NCBI GenBank assembly: GCA_028824125.1
Contig: JAPPES010000007.1
Span: forward strand, 56,766 to 120,765
Reading direction: 5' to 3'
Length of the DNA: 64,000 bases
Source: Candidatus Poribacteria bacterium
GTDB taxonomy: Bacteria > Poribacteria > WGA-4E > WGA-3G
The position numbers and the translations under genes are program-made. The notes under the pieces were generated by a model. The model saw only the letters and a list, made by a program, of their open reading frames with translations, was not told the origin of the DNA and did not search any database. This document shows positions 24,775-33,494 of the stretch, one piece after another. Position 1 is the stretch's first letter. Every line of letters starts with the position of its first letter.

Positions 24775-26394
24775 TTACACCCCTATCGCGTATCCATCAC
24801 GCCGCGGGTCGGCACCGCCCATAAAACTTCCTTCTTCAGAATCAAAAGCAATACCGTGACCACCTCCCACCGTTGCTGTCCAATCAGGTAACACTTCTAC
24901 ATCATGCCCGCGCGCTTCTAACGCAGCACGGACCGCAACAGGGATACGTCCCTCCACACTGACATGCGTACCGGGTTTTACCAGCCGGATGCGTGGTGCC
25001 TCAATCGCCGCCTGTACGTTCATCCCGTGTTCAATCAGATTTAAAACCATTTGTAACGTCGTCTGAAGAATACCGTGACTTCCGGGGGTGCCGATTGCTG
25101 CGAAGGGGTTACCATTCTTCCAAACTTGACACGGCGACATGCACATCTCTATCCGTTTATGCGGTCCTACGACATTCGGACTCTCTGGGATTCTATCGAA
25201 CCAATTCATAAAGTTGTTGAGAAACATACCTGTTGAGCCGAGGATTACACCTGAACCGAAGGGTTGACCAAGGCTCTGCGTCACAGCGACGATATTGCCC
25301 TCCGCATCAGCGGTGTCGAAATGTGTTGTGCATTCGGTTGTCCAATCGTTAGCAAGAATTTCATCGGGGAGTTTATCCTTTGACCAGCGTTCACCTCCAC
25401 TGACTGCGGCTTGCTCACCAATGCGTTCGCGTTGTGCTCGCGCATAGTCTTTAGACAATAACCTTTCAATCGGTGGATTCGGACGCGGGGCGTATTCAGC
25501 TCTATCTGCACTCGCTAATTTAATCGCTTCAATTAGTAGATGCAAGTATTCCGGGGTATTGTGTCCCAATTCACCAAGTGCATCGTTCTCTAAGATATTC
25601 AGTGTTTCCAGATATTGAAAACCTGAACACGGCGGCGGTGGACAGTAGACTTCATAATCTTTGTAATTAACAGAGATAGGCTCCTGCCATTCCACTTCAA
25701 AGTCAGCCAAATCCTTTTCGGTAATCAGTCCATCAGTTTCCTCGGAAAAACGGACAATTTCTTTGGCAATCTCACCGCGGTAGAATGCTTCTGCACCGCC
25801 TTCTACAACCGTTCGGAACGTTTGGGCGAGATCCTTTTGCACCAAAAGCTCACCAGGATGCGGTGTTCTCCCTCGTGAGGCAATAACCTCCTCAGCTCTT
25901 TCGGAGAAATAAGGGCGTGCACCTGCAATGAATTCCGCATTTTTGACAGTGACGGCGTATCCGTTCTCTGCAGATTCAATCGCCGGGGCAAAGATGTCGG
26001 CACGATCCATACTGCCATAGCGATCTAAGAGAGCAAGCCACCCACCACATCCACCCGGTACCATCCCTGCGCGGATGCCAACCTGTTGACTTTCGAGTGT
26101 CGGAAAAACCTCCAGCGTTGCTGCGTAAGGTGCAGTGCCAAGATAATCTATTACGCGGTGCGCTTTTTCCTTCGCACTATAGAGCAACATATATCCGTTG
26201 CCTGCAATGCCCGACATATAAGGTTCAACCACATTAAGAGTAGAAGCGACAGCAACGGCAGCATCAAACGCATTACCTCCAGCAAGCAACATACGTGCAC
26301 CAGCCAGACTTGCAAGCGGATGCGCACTTGTTACCATGCCGCGTGTCCCCGTTACAGTGGATCGGTGTGTTGTCCCGTGTGATGGAAAAGCCAT
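24775..26394 (-). CDS. Gamma-glutamyltransferase-family protein
   Basis: A 539-aa Ntn hydrolase. GMVTSAHPLAS opens the domain, GGNAFDAAVAVASTLNVVEP follows, and the autoprocessing/catalytic Thr is in ECTTHFDTADAEGNIVAVTQS, with FGSGV and GFMLNN-like GMFLNNFM after it. No signal peptide is obvious, unlike many secreted glutathione hydrolases. It would be cleaved into large and small subunits at the Thr. AAGGAG precedes the ATG. Substrate may be glutathione or another gamma-glutamyl amide. Confidence 0.9.
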   Translation of the reverse strand: MAFPSHGTTHRSTVTGTRGMVTSAHPLASLAGARMLLAGGNAFDAAVAVASTLNVVEPYMSGIAGNGYMLLYSAKEKAHRVIDYLGTAPYAATLEVFPTLESQQVGIRAGMVPGGCGGWLALLDRYGSMDRADIFAPAIESAENGYAVTVKNAEFIAGARPYFSERAEEVIASRGRTPHPGELLVQKDLAQTFRTVVEGGAEAFYRGEIAKEIVRFSEETDGLITEKDLADFEVEWQEPISVNYKDYEVYCPPPPCSGFQYLETLNILENDALGELGHNTPEYLHLLIEAIKLASADRAEYAPRPNPPIERLLSKDYARAQRERIGEQAAVSGGERWSKDKLPDEILANDWTTECTTHFDTADAEGNIVAVTQSLGQPFGSGVILGSTGMFLNNFMNWFDRIPESPNVVGPHKRIEMCMSPCQVWKNGNPFAAIGTPGSHGILQTTLQMVLNLIEHGMNVQAAIEAPRIRLVKPGTHVSVEGRIPVAVRAALEARGHDVEVLPDWTATVGGGHGIAFDSEEGSFMGGADPRRDGYAIGV

Positions 26395-26424
26395 GCTTAT
26401 CTCCTTGTTTTTCTATAGCAGGTT

Positions 26425-26712
26425 TTAGTTTGCAAGCCTCGCGAAAAATCTCCGAATCCAGTACCACCGCAGTCTCCATATTAACTTCCAATAGGTGACA
26501 CGATGTACAAAAAGTTGTTGTCCATCCAACTCAAGCACAGGAATCTGGTGTTTATATTTTGTGAATAACCCCAGATTTTTCGTGATGTCAATTTCCTCTA
26601 TTGTAACAAACGGTGTTTTCGCACTGATGCTTTGCAGCACGATTTTTGCCTCATCACAGAGCGGGCAGTCTGGTTTCGTGTAGAATTGAAGTTGAATCGG
26701 TTTTGTTTTCAA
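26425..26712 (-). CDS. Glutaredoxin-like thioredoxin-fold protein (DUF836-type)
   Basis: A 95-aa protein with QFYTKPDCPLCDEAKIVL (CxxC = CPLC near residue 16-19) and a cis-Pro segment HQIPVLELDGQQLF typical of short glutaredoxin-like proteins. The C-terminus is Trp/Arg-rich. The start codon is TTG with a weak ribosome-binding site, so the exact start is uncertain. It precedes the gamma-glutamyltransferase gene on the same strand, which is a plausible thiol-metabolism context. Confidence 0.8.
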   Translation of the reverse strand: MKTKPIQLQFYTKPDCPLCDEAKIVLQSISAKTPFVTIEEIDITKNLGLFTKYKHQIPVLELDGQQLFVHRVTYWKLIWRLRWYWIRRFFARLAN

Positions 26713-26967
26713 CAGAATCTTCTAAAAGCTAAAGTAGAGTTCACCTTCTTACCTAATTCAAAATCAATTTGACTTCGGCGTGAATTTGAAATACTATCAA
26801 TATCATAAAGGATATGTCCATGAATTACGAGCAATCTACCTTTGCTGGTCACCATTAACAGAGTTTAGCACAAATCGTTAAAATTCGCACTCATTTTTTG
26901 CACCAACCAATGTGGACTATATGGTAAAATCATGTCAAAACCTACCCGATGTTTAAGGAGAAAAAAC

Positions 26968-27957
26968 GTGAAAATAAGACTTGCACAATACGGTATTTCC
27001 CACGACCATGCTGGGGGAAAAGCCCGCGTGATGAAGGAAAGTGACGAAATTGAGTTCGCTGGTGTCTTTGAGCCATCACCAGAAGTCAGAGAAACCCTTG
27101 GTCAAAGTGCTGTCTATGACGGTGTTCACTGGTTTGCCTCTAAAGAAGAAATACTTGAAGACGAAACAATCGTTGGGATTGCGGCACAGGGACGTGTGTC
27201 ACAGAACCTCACCTTTGCAAAGGAGATTCTCGAACACGGCAAGCATGTTTGGTTTGACAAACCTGCTGGTGATGACCTTGACGCGTTTAGAGAAGTTTTA
27301 GATATTGCGAGAGATAGAAAGCTGCTCGTTCAACTCGGTTATATGTTCAGATACAATGCTGGTTTTCAGTTTATCCTCGATTGGGCGAACTCAGGCAAAC
27401 TCGGTGAAATTTTTTCTGTTCGCGGACGCATCTCATCAGGGCGTTCCAACGATACTCATTGGCAACGTTGGGATTCGCTCGGTGAACACTCCGGCGGTAT
27501 TATGTTTATCCTTGCCTGTCATCTCACCGATATTATTGTTGCATTGTTAGGGCGACCTACACGGGTGACACCATTTTCGAGGCACGATGGTCATGATGTG
27601 CCGTGGTATCGGAACAATACAGCGGCTGTCTTTGAATATCCGAGAGCATTGGCGATTCTTGAGTCAACAGCATTAGAAATTGATTCGGGCAAATCAAGGA
27701 GGCTGGAAGTCTACGGGACACGCGGTAGTGCTATTCTTGAACCGCTTGAACCGCCAGCGTTACGGTTGTGTCTTGACGAGGAACGGCACGGATTTGCGAA
27801 AGGCTGGCAAACAGTGTCTATAGAACCACGCCCGCGTTATGTTGAAAGTCTTCGAGCATTTGTCGCTGATATTAGAGGTGAGAAATCCCCTGATCGTTCA
27901 CTTGACCATGAGTACACAGTCCAGGAAACAGTGCTGCGGGCAGCGGGAATACACTAA
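26968..27957 (+). CDS. Gfo/Idh/MocA-family oxidoreductase
   Basis: A 329-aa NAD(P)-binding sugar-oxidoreductase-like protein. The GTG at 26968 is preferred over the ATG at 26932 because AAGGAG precedes it and the product begins MKIRLAQYGISHDH, the first Rossmann strand. The usual EKP catalytic motif is WFDKPAG, and HLTDIIVALLG matches the conserved HxxD segment. The glycine-rich loop is replaced by GISHDHAGG, so cofactor binding may be unusual. It stands alone between converging and diverging neighbours. Confidence 0.85.
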   Translation: MKIRLAQYGISHDHAGGKARVMKESDEIEFAGVFEPSPEVRETLGQSAVYDGVHWFASKEEILEDETIVGIAAQGRVSQNLTFAKEILEHGKHVWFDKPAGDDLDAFREVLDIARDRKLLVQLGYMFRYNAGFQFILDWANSGKLGEIFSVRGRISSGRSNDTHWQRWDSLGEHSGGIMFILACHLTDIIVALLGRPTRVTPFSRHDGHDVPWYRNNTAAVFEYPRALAILESTALEIDSGKSRRLEVYGTRGSAILEPLEPPALRLCLDEERHGFAKGWQTVSIEPRPRYVESLRAFVADIRGEKSPDRSLDHEYTVQETVLRAAGIH

Positions 27958-28035
27958 TACGTCCTTGTTTGCGTGTTTATATCTATTACTACACCGCTGC
28001 TGTAATTTGCCACTTCACGAGGCACTACTATCCCA

Positions 28036-28980
28036 TTAATCTTCATCTGTGATAGGGATGATAGGAACAACTGTAACAGGGAATGCCGATGGTTTGTAGT
28101 TTCCATCTGGTGCCTTGGTCGGAAATTTATACTGAGGGTCTGTCAGAAGTTCATAGACTGCAGCATCTCCAGTTCTAACCCGTTCTCTGGTATTCAGTTC
28201 CCATTCGACCTTGAGTGCCTCGTGTCGCCCTGGAAAGTCCTGTGTTCCCAATATTGATGTTAAAGCCCAGTAGATATACTCTGTAACCATGCAACCATAG
28301 TCACAGGTTTCATCCGTATAGTGATACCAAGCTTCAGCCGGATACCCGCTCTTGGGACCACCTTTCGGGACTTGCTCAAAATATCCGCCACGGGCGGCAT
28401 CCATGCACTTCGCTAAGACGGATCCCTGTTCCTCCCCGAACACCTCGGGGTAAGCGTTAGCATAACCATGTTGTGTAATGGGATGCAGAATTTCCTCCAA
28501 TGCACCATCGTAGTACCCGCCATCGGGAGCGTTGATTTTGCCATCAACAAGGAAATCCGGTTTGGTTTCTTCGCCATACAAGCCTTGACCATATCGATAG
28601 CCCGCCTCTGCTATCAGGTCCATTTCCAACTGCTCCATCTCTACCTCTGTTCCGGGCATAATGATAAAGACGTTTCGGCTCACCAAGTGACTGAGGACCA
28701 GCATGTTGTCAGGAACGCCATCTTCGTCGTTATCGAGGTATTGTGCTAAAACTCCTGTGGCATGAGAGAGTTTAGCTTCAGGGGTCGTTGGGCTTGCGAA
28801 GATGTGAATACCGAAAACATTAACATATTTATCACAGTCCACTTGTCTGAAAACAGAAAATTCGCTCGGTATCTCTACGATTTCGATTATCGGTGTTACC
28901 TTAACGCTTTCCATTACGTTGTTGCTACCAATTTGGGATGACATAAGACCCATTAAAACCAGCATAATTCCAGCAGTCAT
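28036..28980 (-). CDS. Secreted protein with Ca-binding-like motif, unknown function
   Basis: A 314-aa protein with an N-terminal hydrophobic export signal (MTAGIMLVLMGLMSS). LDNDEDGVPDN (about residues 81-91) resembles an EF-hand/thrombospondin-type Ca-binding loop. Later EEILHPITQHGYANAYPEVFG has an ExxxH pattern that could bind metal, and CDYGCMVTEYIYW carries two Cys. A strong GGAGG lies upstream. No named family recognised; a metallopeptidase-like role is only a guess. Confidence 0.65.
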   Translation of the reverse strand: MTAGIMLVLMGLMSSQIGSNNVMESVKVTPIIEIVEIPSEFSVFRQVDCDKYVNVFGIHIFASPTTPEAKLSHATGVLAQYLDNDEDGVPDNMLVLSHLVSRNVFIIMPGTEVEMEQLEMDLIAEAGYRYGQGLYGEETKPDFLVDGKINAPDGGYYDGALEEILHPITQHGYANAYPEVFGEEQGSVLAKCMDAARGGYFEQVPKGGPKSGYPAEAWYHYTDETCDYGCMVTEYIYWALTSILGTQDFPGRHEALKVEWELNTRERVRTGDAAVYELLTDPQYKFPTKAPDGNYKPSAFPVTVVPIIPITDED

Positions 28981-29058
28981 GGTTTCTCTTCCTCCAGGGC
29001 GAGCGGAAATAACTTGATAACTCTTAAAATCTAAGGTGCGAAACTCCTAAATTCGCTG

Positions 29059-30090
29059 TTATGCGAATCGCACGCCTAACTTCACATTCTCGCCCGGATG
29101 CGTAGCGATTTTCGGATACTCATCCAACAGTTCATCAAAATCGACAACAGGATATATAACCGGTTCAGATTTCAGACTACCGTCGCTAAGTAGCCGCCAA
29201 CTGATTTCAAAAAGTCTGCCTTCATTCCAATTCGGATATTCGGGATTCGGTTCGCTACACGCGCGTGAGAAGATAATCGTAGGTCGATTGAAATGCGCCT
29301 CTGCACCGAGATCCAATCCTGCTGGGTAGATACCGGGCCATGCTCCAGCAACAACTGTTCCTAAATACGCCGCGCCCCGGATAGCATGTTGAAGTGCCAT
29401 GTGATGACCACTATATTCAATGCAAACATCAGCTCCACGTTTGTTCGTAGCCTTTTTAATTTCTAAACCTGCGTCATCTGCTGTGGGATCAATGACCATA
29501 TCAGCACCACATTCAAGGGCTACGTTGCGGCGTAGTTCAAGCGGATCGATGCCAATTACCGGGTATGCCCCCGCCAACTTCGCAAGCTGCAACGCCATCA
29601 GTCCAATTCCACCGAGTCCAAAGACCGCCACTGCATCACCAATTCGGACATGACCGTCGCGCACCGCGCCCAAGGCAAAATCTGTCGGATCGAGGCAGAC
29701 AGCCGCCTGCCAAGGCACACCATCCGGCAGTTTTCGTGTCCCCGATGCACCCCAAACATGCTCCTCGCGAAAGGAACTGTGCCGAAAGACCCGCTCTCCG
29801 AGCTTAATATCGGTAACGTCCGATCCAATCTCTATTACTTCGCCAACACACATGTTCCCAAGTCCTGAAGGATAGTGAACCATCCCAGAACCGTTTGCTC
29901 GAAAAATCTTATATTCTCCATCGTAGCCACCGCGTGGGCCTGCATACCCCTTATACGATGCCATTTCTGAACCGTGTTTGGCAGCACCAAACTGGCTTTT
30001 GACTCGAATTTGATTTGCTTGTAAGGGAGAACTTTCATATTCTCGGAAAGCGACCTGTTCTTGGGCAGGTGCAATGAGTTCTCTTGGCAT
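29059..30090 (-). CDS. MDR-type alcohol dehydrogenase-like protein
   Basis: A 343-aa medium-chain dehydrogenase/reductase. The start at 30090 (MPRELIAPAQEQ) has AAAGGAAA upstream; a 12-codon extension is less likely. The cofactor fold is clear: VAVFGLGGIGLMALQLAKLAG then IGIDPLELRRNVALECGA. The catalytic zinc GHE segment and structural-zinc Cys cluster of classical enzymes are absent, so it may be zinc-independent. Substrate unknown; related entries are often annotated as zinc-binding or sorbitol dehydrogenase-like. Confidence 0.85.
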   Translation of the reverse strand: MPRELIAPAQEQVAFREYESSPLQANQIRVKSQFGAAKHGSEMASYKGYAGPRGGYDGEYKIFRANGSGMVHYPSGLGNMCVGEVIEIGSDVTDIKLGERVFRHSSFREEHVWGASGTRKLPDGVPWQAAVCLDPTDFALGAVRDGHVRIGDAVAVFGLGGIGLMALQLAKLAGAYPVIGIDPLELRRNVALECGADMVIDPTADDAGLEIKKATNKRGADVCIEYSGHHMALQHAIRGAAYLGTVVAGAWPGIYPAGLDLGAEAHFNRPTIIFSRACSEPNPEYPNWNEGRLFEISWRLLSDGSLKSEPVIYPVVDFDELLDEYPKIATHPGENVKLGVRFA

Positions 30091-30205
30091 ATTGGTTAAT
30101 TTCCTTTCTGTTTTTTTGCGGTTCAAAGTCAGATAAACGCATAGGAGTTCTCCTATTTGTCGCGCTTATTATTTTAGCCGAAAATAAGTTTGTGCCTATT
30201 CTTTA

Positions 30206-30247
30206 TCTATCAGATATAGTGTGACTTCTCACGCTATATCTGATAGA
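30206..30247. terminator. 19-bp hairpin, possible terminator or repeat
   Basis: TCTATCAGATATAGTGTGA and TCACGCTATATCTGATAGA pair over 19 bp with one G-U position and a CTTC loop. It lies upstream of the dehydrogenase start (minus strand) and upstream of the kinase (plus strand), so it is not in a standard terminator position for either. No T-tract. Confidence 0.4.
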
Positions 30248-30487
30248 CTTTACCTCAAAGTTTATATTACCTATTATTCTTTGGAGCAAAATGAATCTCA
30301 CCACTTAATTGATATATTAGCAGAAGTTCATGATAAACGCAACCCACACAGGGGTATGGGTAGGGTTATTTAGTTTTAAGCATTTTATTTGGTTTAGCCA
30401 AAAGTCGCGACCAGGAGGTCGCTCCTACAGAAGAGGGATAAAGAACAAATTAACGTAAATATGGAGAACTAAATAGCCCTGGGGTAT

Positions 30488-30734
30488 GGGTTTGTAAAAT
30501 TTTTGGCATATGTGTCTGAATCGCGGATTACACGGATTACGCGGAAGACGCGGATGGAAGGTTGGCAAGAAAAGTTGCTTTTCAAAAGATTTAGGTAAAC
30601 TTTGAATAGGCGTTTAGGAGTTCTAAACATAATAATCCGCGAAATCTGTGACAATCCGCGATTCAGATAGCAAAATGGGAAATGTCTTAGACAACGCACC
30701 TTAGCCCAAACTTTGCCAAAATATTTACACACCC
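30488..30734. mobile_element. MITE-like element, GGGTGTGTAAAG family (copy 1)
   Basis: Left end GGGTTTGTAAAATTTTTGGC and right end TTGCCAAAATATTTACACACCC form imperfect inverted termini; subterminal GTCTGAATCGCGGATTA and AATCCGCGATTCAGA also pair. A second copy is at 56583-56882. About 247 bp, non-coding. Confidence 0.7.
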
Positions 30735-30831
30735 CAGAGGCATGCAGACTCTTGACATTATTCCAAATCCATGATAAATCTAAAGGCAAACCAAAATATT
30801 TTCATTTTCCAGTTCAACAACGAGGTATTTT

Positions 30832-31548
30832 ATGCGATGTGTTTTTGTCGGCATTGAATATGCAGGAAAATCGACACTGATAAATCTTTTAACTGAATAC
30901 TATCGACACAGAAAATTAGCAGTTCACGTTGACGATCATTTTACTATCCCTGATGCTACATTGAGTGCTGAATCAAGAGAGGTATATGTAAACTTCCCGG
31001 ATGACGTAAAGGAGCGAATGCAAAGGATGCAGATCCAGTATCACGTTGAAGTCATCAAAAACTATCCGAATACACTTATTGCAGGATGGCATATAGAGGA
31101 AGCAGTCTACACAACAGTCTATGGTAGTGATCCAGAAAGCCCGTATTATGAGAACTATCACTATCATGCACAGCGAGGATACGAAACGCAAGTTATGGAA
31201 GCAAGGTTGCCAGATGTGGTTCTGATTCACGTCACCGCAAGCGATGCAGCGATTAAGAAACGTATGGAAGCAGATCCACACGAATATCAGATTATCAAGG
31301 TGGAAGATATTCCCCAGCTCAAAAGTCTTTTTGCGGAGGAGATTGATAAGTCTCTATTTACCCAAAAAGGGCGTAAAATTGTGTTGGATACAACAGACAA
31401 AACACCCTCTGAATCGCTTGATGAACTGCTTCTACTTTCCGAACCGCTTATTACGTTTGGTGAGCTAGCTATCCGTTCCATGCCAGTGCCAGATGTTCCT
31501 TATCAGGTTAGGTATGAAAGCGGTATCAGAAAAATGGAGGAAAGATGA
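30832..31548 (+). CDS. P-loop kinase-like protein (thymidylate-kinase-like)
   Basis: A 238-aa P-loop NTPase with Walker A GIEYAGKST (residues 7-15). The layout, with DDH after the second strand and a DVVLIHVTASD strand followed by a basic LID-like helix, suggests a nucleoside or small-molecule kinase of the dTMP-kinase fold. Unusual is HVDDHFTIPD in the place of the nucleoside-binding part. Its stop overlaps the start of the next gene (ATGA), so it is coupled to a Gfo/Idh/MocA oxidoreductase. The substrate is unknown. Confidence 0.65.
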   Translation: MRCVFVGIEYAGKSTLINLLTEYYRHRKLAVHVDDHFTIPDATLSAESREVYVNFPDDVKERMQRMQIQYHVEVIKNYPNTLIAGWHIEEAVYTTVYGSDPESPYYENYHYHAQRGYETQVMEARLPDVVLIHVTASDAAIKKRMEADPHEYQIIKVEDIPQLKSLFAEEIDKSLFTQKGRKIVLDTTDKTPSESLDELLLLSEPLITFGELAIRSMPVPDVPYQVRYESGIRKMEER

Positions 31549-32504
31549 AAAAAGTAAATATCGCCCTAATTGGGGCAGGTGGAATGGCAAATAGTGTCCA
31601 CTATCCATCTCTCGCTGAATGTGAAGATGTAAATCTTGTCGGATTGTGTGATCTTGTAGAGGCAAAACTTGATGCAACAGCAGAACGGTTTCAGATAGAA
31701 CAAACTTTTGTTGATTATCGGAAAATGCTTGAGACAACAGGTCCAGATGCTGTTTATATCTTGATGCCGCCACAACATCTGTTCCCTATTGTTATCCACT
31801 GTCTTTCGCAGAAACACCATGTATTTATTGAGAAACCGCCCGGGATAACGCTTCATCAAACGAAAGAAATGGCTTTAGCAGCCGAAAAGCACAACTGCAA
31901 AACGATGGTCGGCTTCAACCGCCGTTTTATTCCACTTATGCAAAAGGTCAAAGCAATAGTTGAAGAAAACGGACCAATTATCCAGTGCATGTCCACTTTC
32001 CACAAAAATGCGCCGAATGCCCTTTATTATGATGGAGTCATAGATGTTTTGACATGTGATACTATTCACGCTGTTGATGCCCTTCGCTGGCTTGGTGGTG
32101 GTGAAGTCCAAGCTGTTGCAAGCGACATCAATACCTTCTACTCTGAACGAGAGAACAGTTTCAACGCGCTTGTCAGATTTACAAGCGGTGCCTCTGGATA
32201 TCTTTGCACCAATTGGGCTGTTGGCGGCCGTATCCATACTTTTGAGATGCATGCGCGAGGAATTTCTGCGTATATCAATCCGGATGCAGGGGGACGCGCA
32301 GTCCTCCATACTCAGGAAGGAATAACCGAAATTACTACTGAAGATGCTGCAAATTCTGATGCGACATACAAAACTTATGGATTTTATGGAGAAAGTCGGC
32401 ATTTTGTGGATTGTATTCAGCAGGACAAACAACCATTAACATGTTTTGCGGATGCTGTCAAAACGATGGAACTCGTTGAAGCAATTTACCAGAATCAAAT
32501 TTAA
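31545..32504 (+). CDS. Gfo/Idh/MocA-family oxidoreductase
   Basis: A 319-aa NAD(P)-dependent sugar dehydrogenase-like protein. IALIGAGGMANSVHYPSL is the glycine-rich Rossmann loop, FIEKPPG the EKP motif with the catalytic Lys, and CDTIHAVDALRWLGGG the HxxD region. It overlaps the P-loop kinase by 4 nt, so the two genes form a transcription unit. Its stop is about 70 nt from the convergent sugar isomerase gene. Substrate unknown. Confidence 0.9.
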   Translation: MKKVNIALIGAGGMANSVHYPSLAECEDVNLVGLCDLVEAKLDATAERFQIEQTFVDYRKMLETTGPDAVYILMPPQHLFPIVIHCLSQKHHVFIEKPPGITLHQTKEMALAAEKHNCKTMVGFNRRFIPLMQKVKAIVEENGPIIQCMSTFHKNAPNALYYDGVIDVLTCDTIHAVDALRWLGGGEVQAVASDINTFYSERENSFNALVRFTSGASGYLCTNWAVGGRIHTFEMHARGISAYINPDAGGRAVLHTQEGITEITTEDAANSDATYKTYGFYGESRHFVDCIQQDKQPLTCFADAVKTMELVEAIYQNQI

Positions 32505-32571
32505 ATTGAGATAAACGACTTCGGACGATCCTATTTCAACTGAGGTTTGACGCGTTGACTCCGTCGCGATA

Positions 32572-33372
32572 TTATAGATTTTCCTGCATCCAAGCGAAAC
32601 TTTTTCGTTGTCCAGTGCCGTCGTTTTCTCTGCCTTCATATTCACAACACCAAACCCCATCATAGCCAGCATCCCGCAAACAGCTAATTGCCTTTGCAAG
32701 ATCAATTTCACCTTCACCGAGCGCTTCTCCACGGTAATTCCCGCGTGAACCCGTGCCATCTTTTAGATGTGTGTGTAATGTCCAAGGGGCAATAATTTCA
32801 TAATATCTGCCGACTGTGTCCAAATCATGACCCGCCCAACGATAATTCATCGTGTCCATATTCGCACCGACATGTTTAGACCCAACACGTTCAAAGAGTT
32901 CTACTTGTAAATCGCCGTCATTTGTAACCAGCCCGTGATTATCTACCGCTAAATAGACATCGTCCTTTTCAGCAAAATTAAGACATCGGGTTAAACACCC
33001 TGCCATTGCTTCAACCCACCGGCTTTCTGGCACAGAGTCCTTCATGGAACCACCCTCAGTCCGAAGAACTGAAGTGCCAACCCGTTTTGCGAGTCCTGCA
33101 ATGCGTTCCATCCGCTCAACTTGTGCTTGGATAACTTCCTCTTCTAACACAACAAAATCGTTTCCAGCGCCAAGTGCTGAGATCTGCAAACCGTAAGACT
33201 CAACTTGTTCGCGCACAGCCTCAGCATTCTTTTCAGGATCAGCAGTATCCGATTTCCAAATATCACCGATTGACAGTTCAACGTATCCGAACCCTGTTTC
33301 GCTTGTAAATTTGAGAAAGTCATCAAGCGATTTACCAGCATAGTTGTAATGAATAAGTCCAAGTTTTGACAT
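32572..33372 (-). CDS. Sugar phosphate isomerase/epimerase (xylose-isomerase-like TIM barrel)
   Basis: A 266-aa TIM-barrel protein: GYVELSIGDIW near the start, LRTEGGS, AVDNHGLVTND (metal-binding Asp/His), GANMDTMNY, HTHLKDGTGS and WCCEYEG near the end, the metal-site glutamate. These match the xylose isomerase-like family. It often acts with Gfo/Idh/MocA oxidoreductases in inositol or sugar breakdown; the kinase/oxidoreductase pair on the opposite strand is a neighbour with possible metabolic link. Confidence 0.9.
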   Translation of the reverse strand: MSKLGLIHYNYAGKSLDDFLKFTSETGFGYVELSIGDIWKSDTADPEKNAEAVREQVESYGLQISALGAGNDFVVLEEEVIQAQVERMERIAGLAKRVGTSVLRTEGGSMKDSVPESRWVEAMAGCLTRCLNFAEKDDVYLAVDNHGLVTNDGDLQVELFERVGSKHVGANMDTMNYRWAGHDLDTVGRYYEIIAPWTLHTHLKDGTGSRGNYRGEALGEGEIDLAKAISCLRDAGYDGVWCCEYEGRENDGTGQRKSFAWMQENL

Positions 33373-33494
33373 GATTATATTCTTCCTTCTAAAAAGATTT
33401 CTTGCGTCTGTAATGTTATTATGCTATAATACCTTTATTAACAAAGAAGTGTCAAACAATTTTTGCAAATGCTGAAGAAGTTACAGGAAAGATA

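Larger units (their letters stand above)
30127..30831. other. Repeat-rich intergenic region, 705 bp
   Basis: No gene is seen. It holds a strong hairpin at 30206-30247, a GTCGCTCCTAC fragment near 30403-30432 related to the 20.8-kb repeat, and the inverted-repeat element at 30488-30734. Promoter elements for the downstream kinase gene were not identified with confidence. Confidence 0.5.

Noticed and set aside
26932..26967. Upstream ATG for the oxidoreductase at 26968
   Set aside because: AAGGAG lies between the two starts and the Rossmann fold begins right after the GTG.
30206..30247. Rho-independent terminator of the dehydrogenase gene
   Set aside because: It is upstream of that gene, not downstream, and has no T-tract; listed only as a hairpin.
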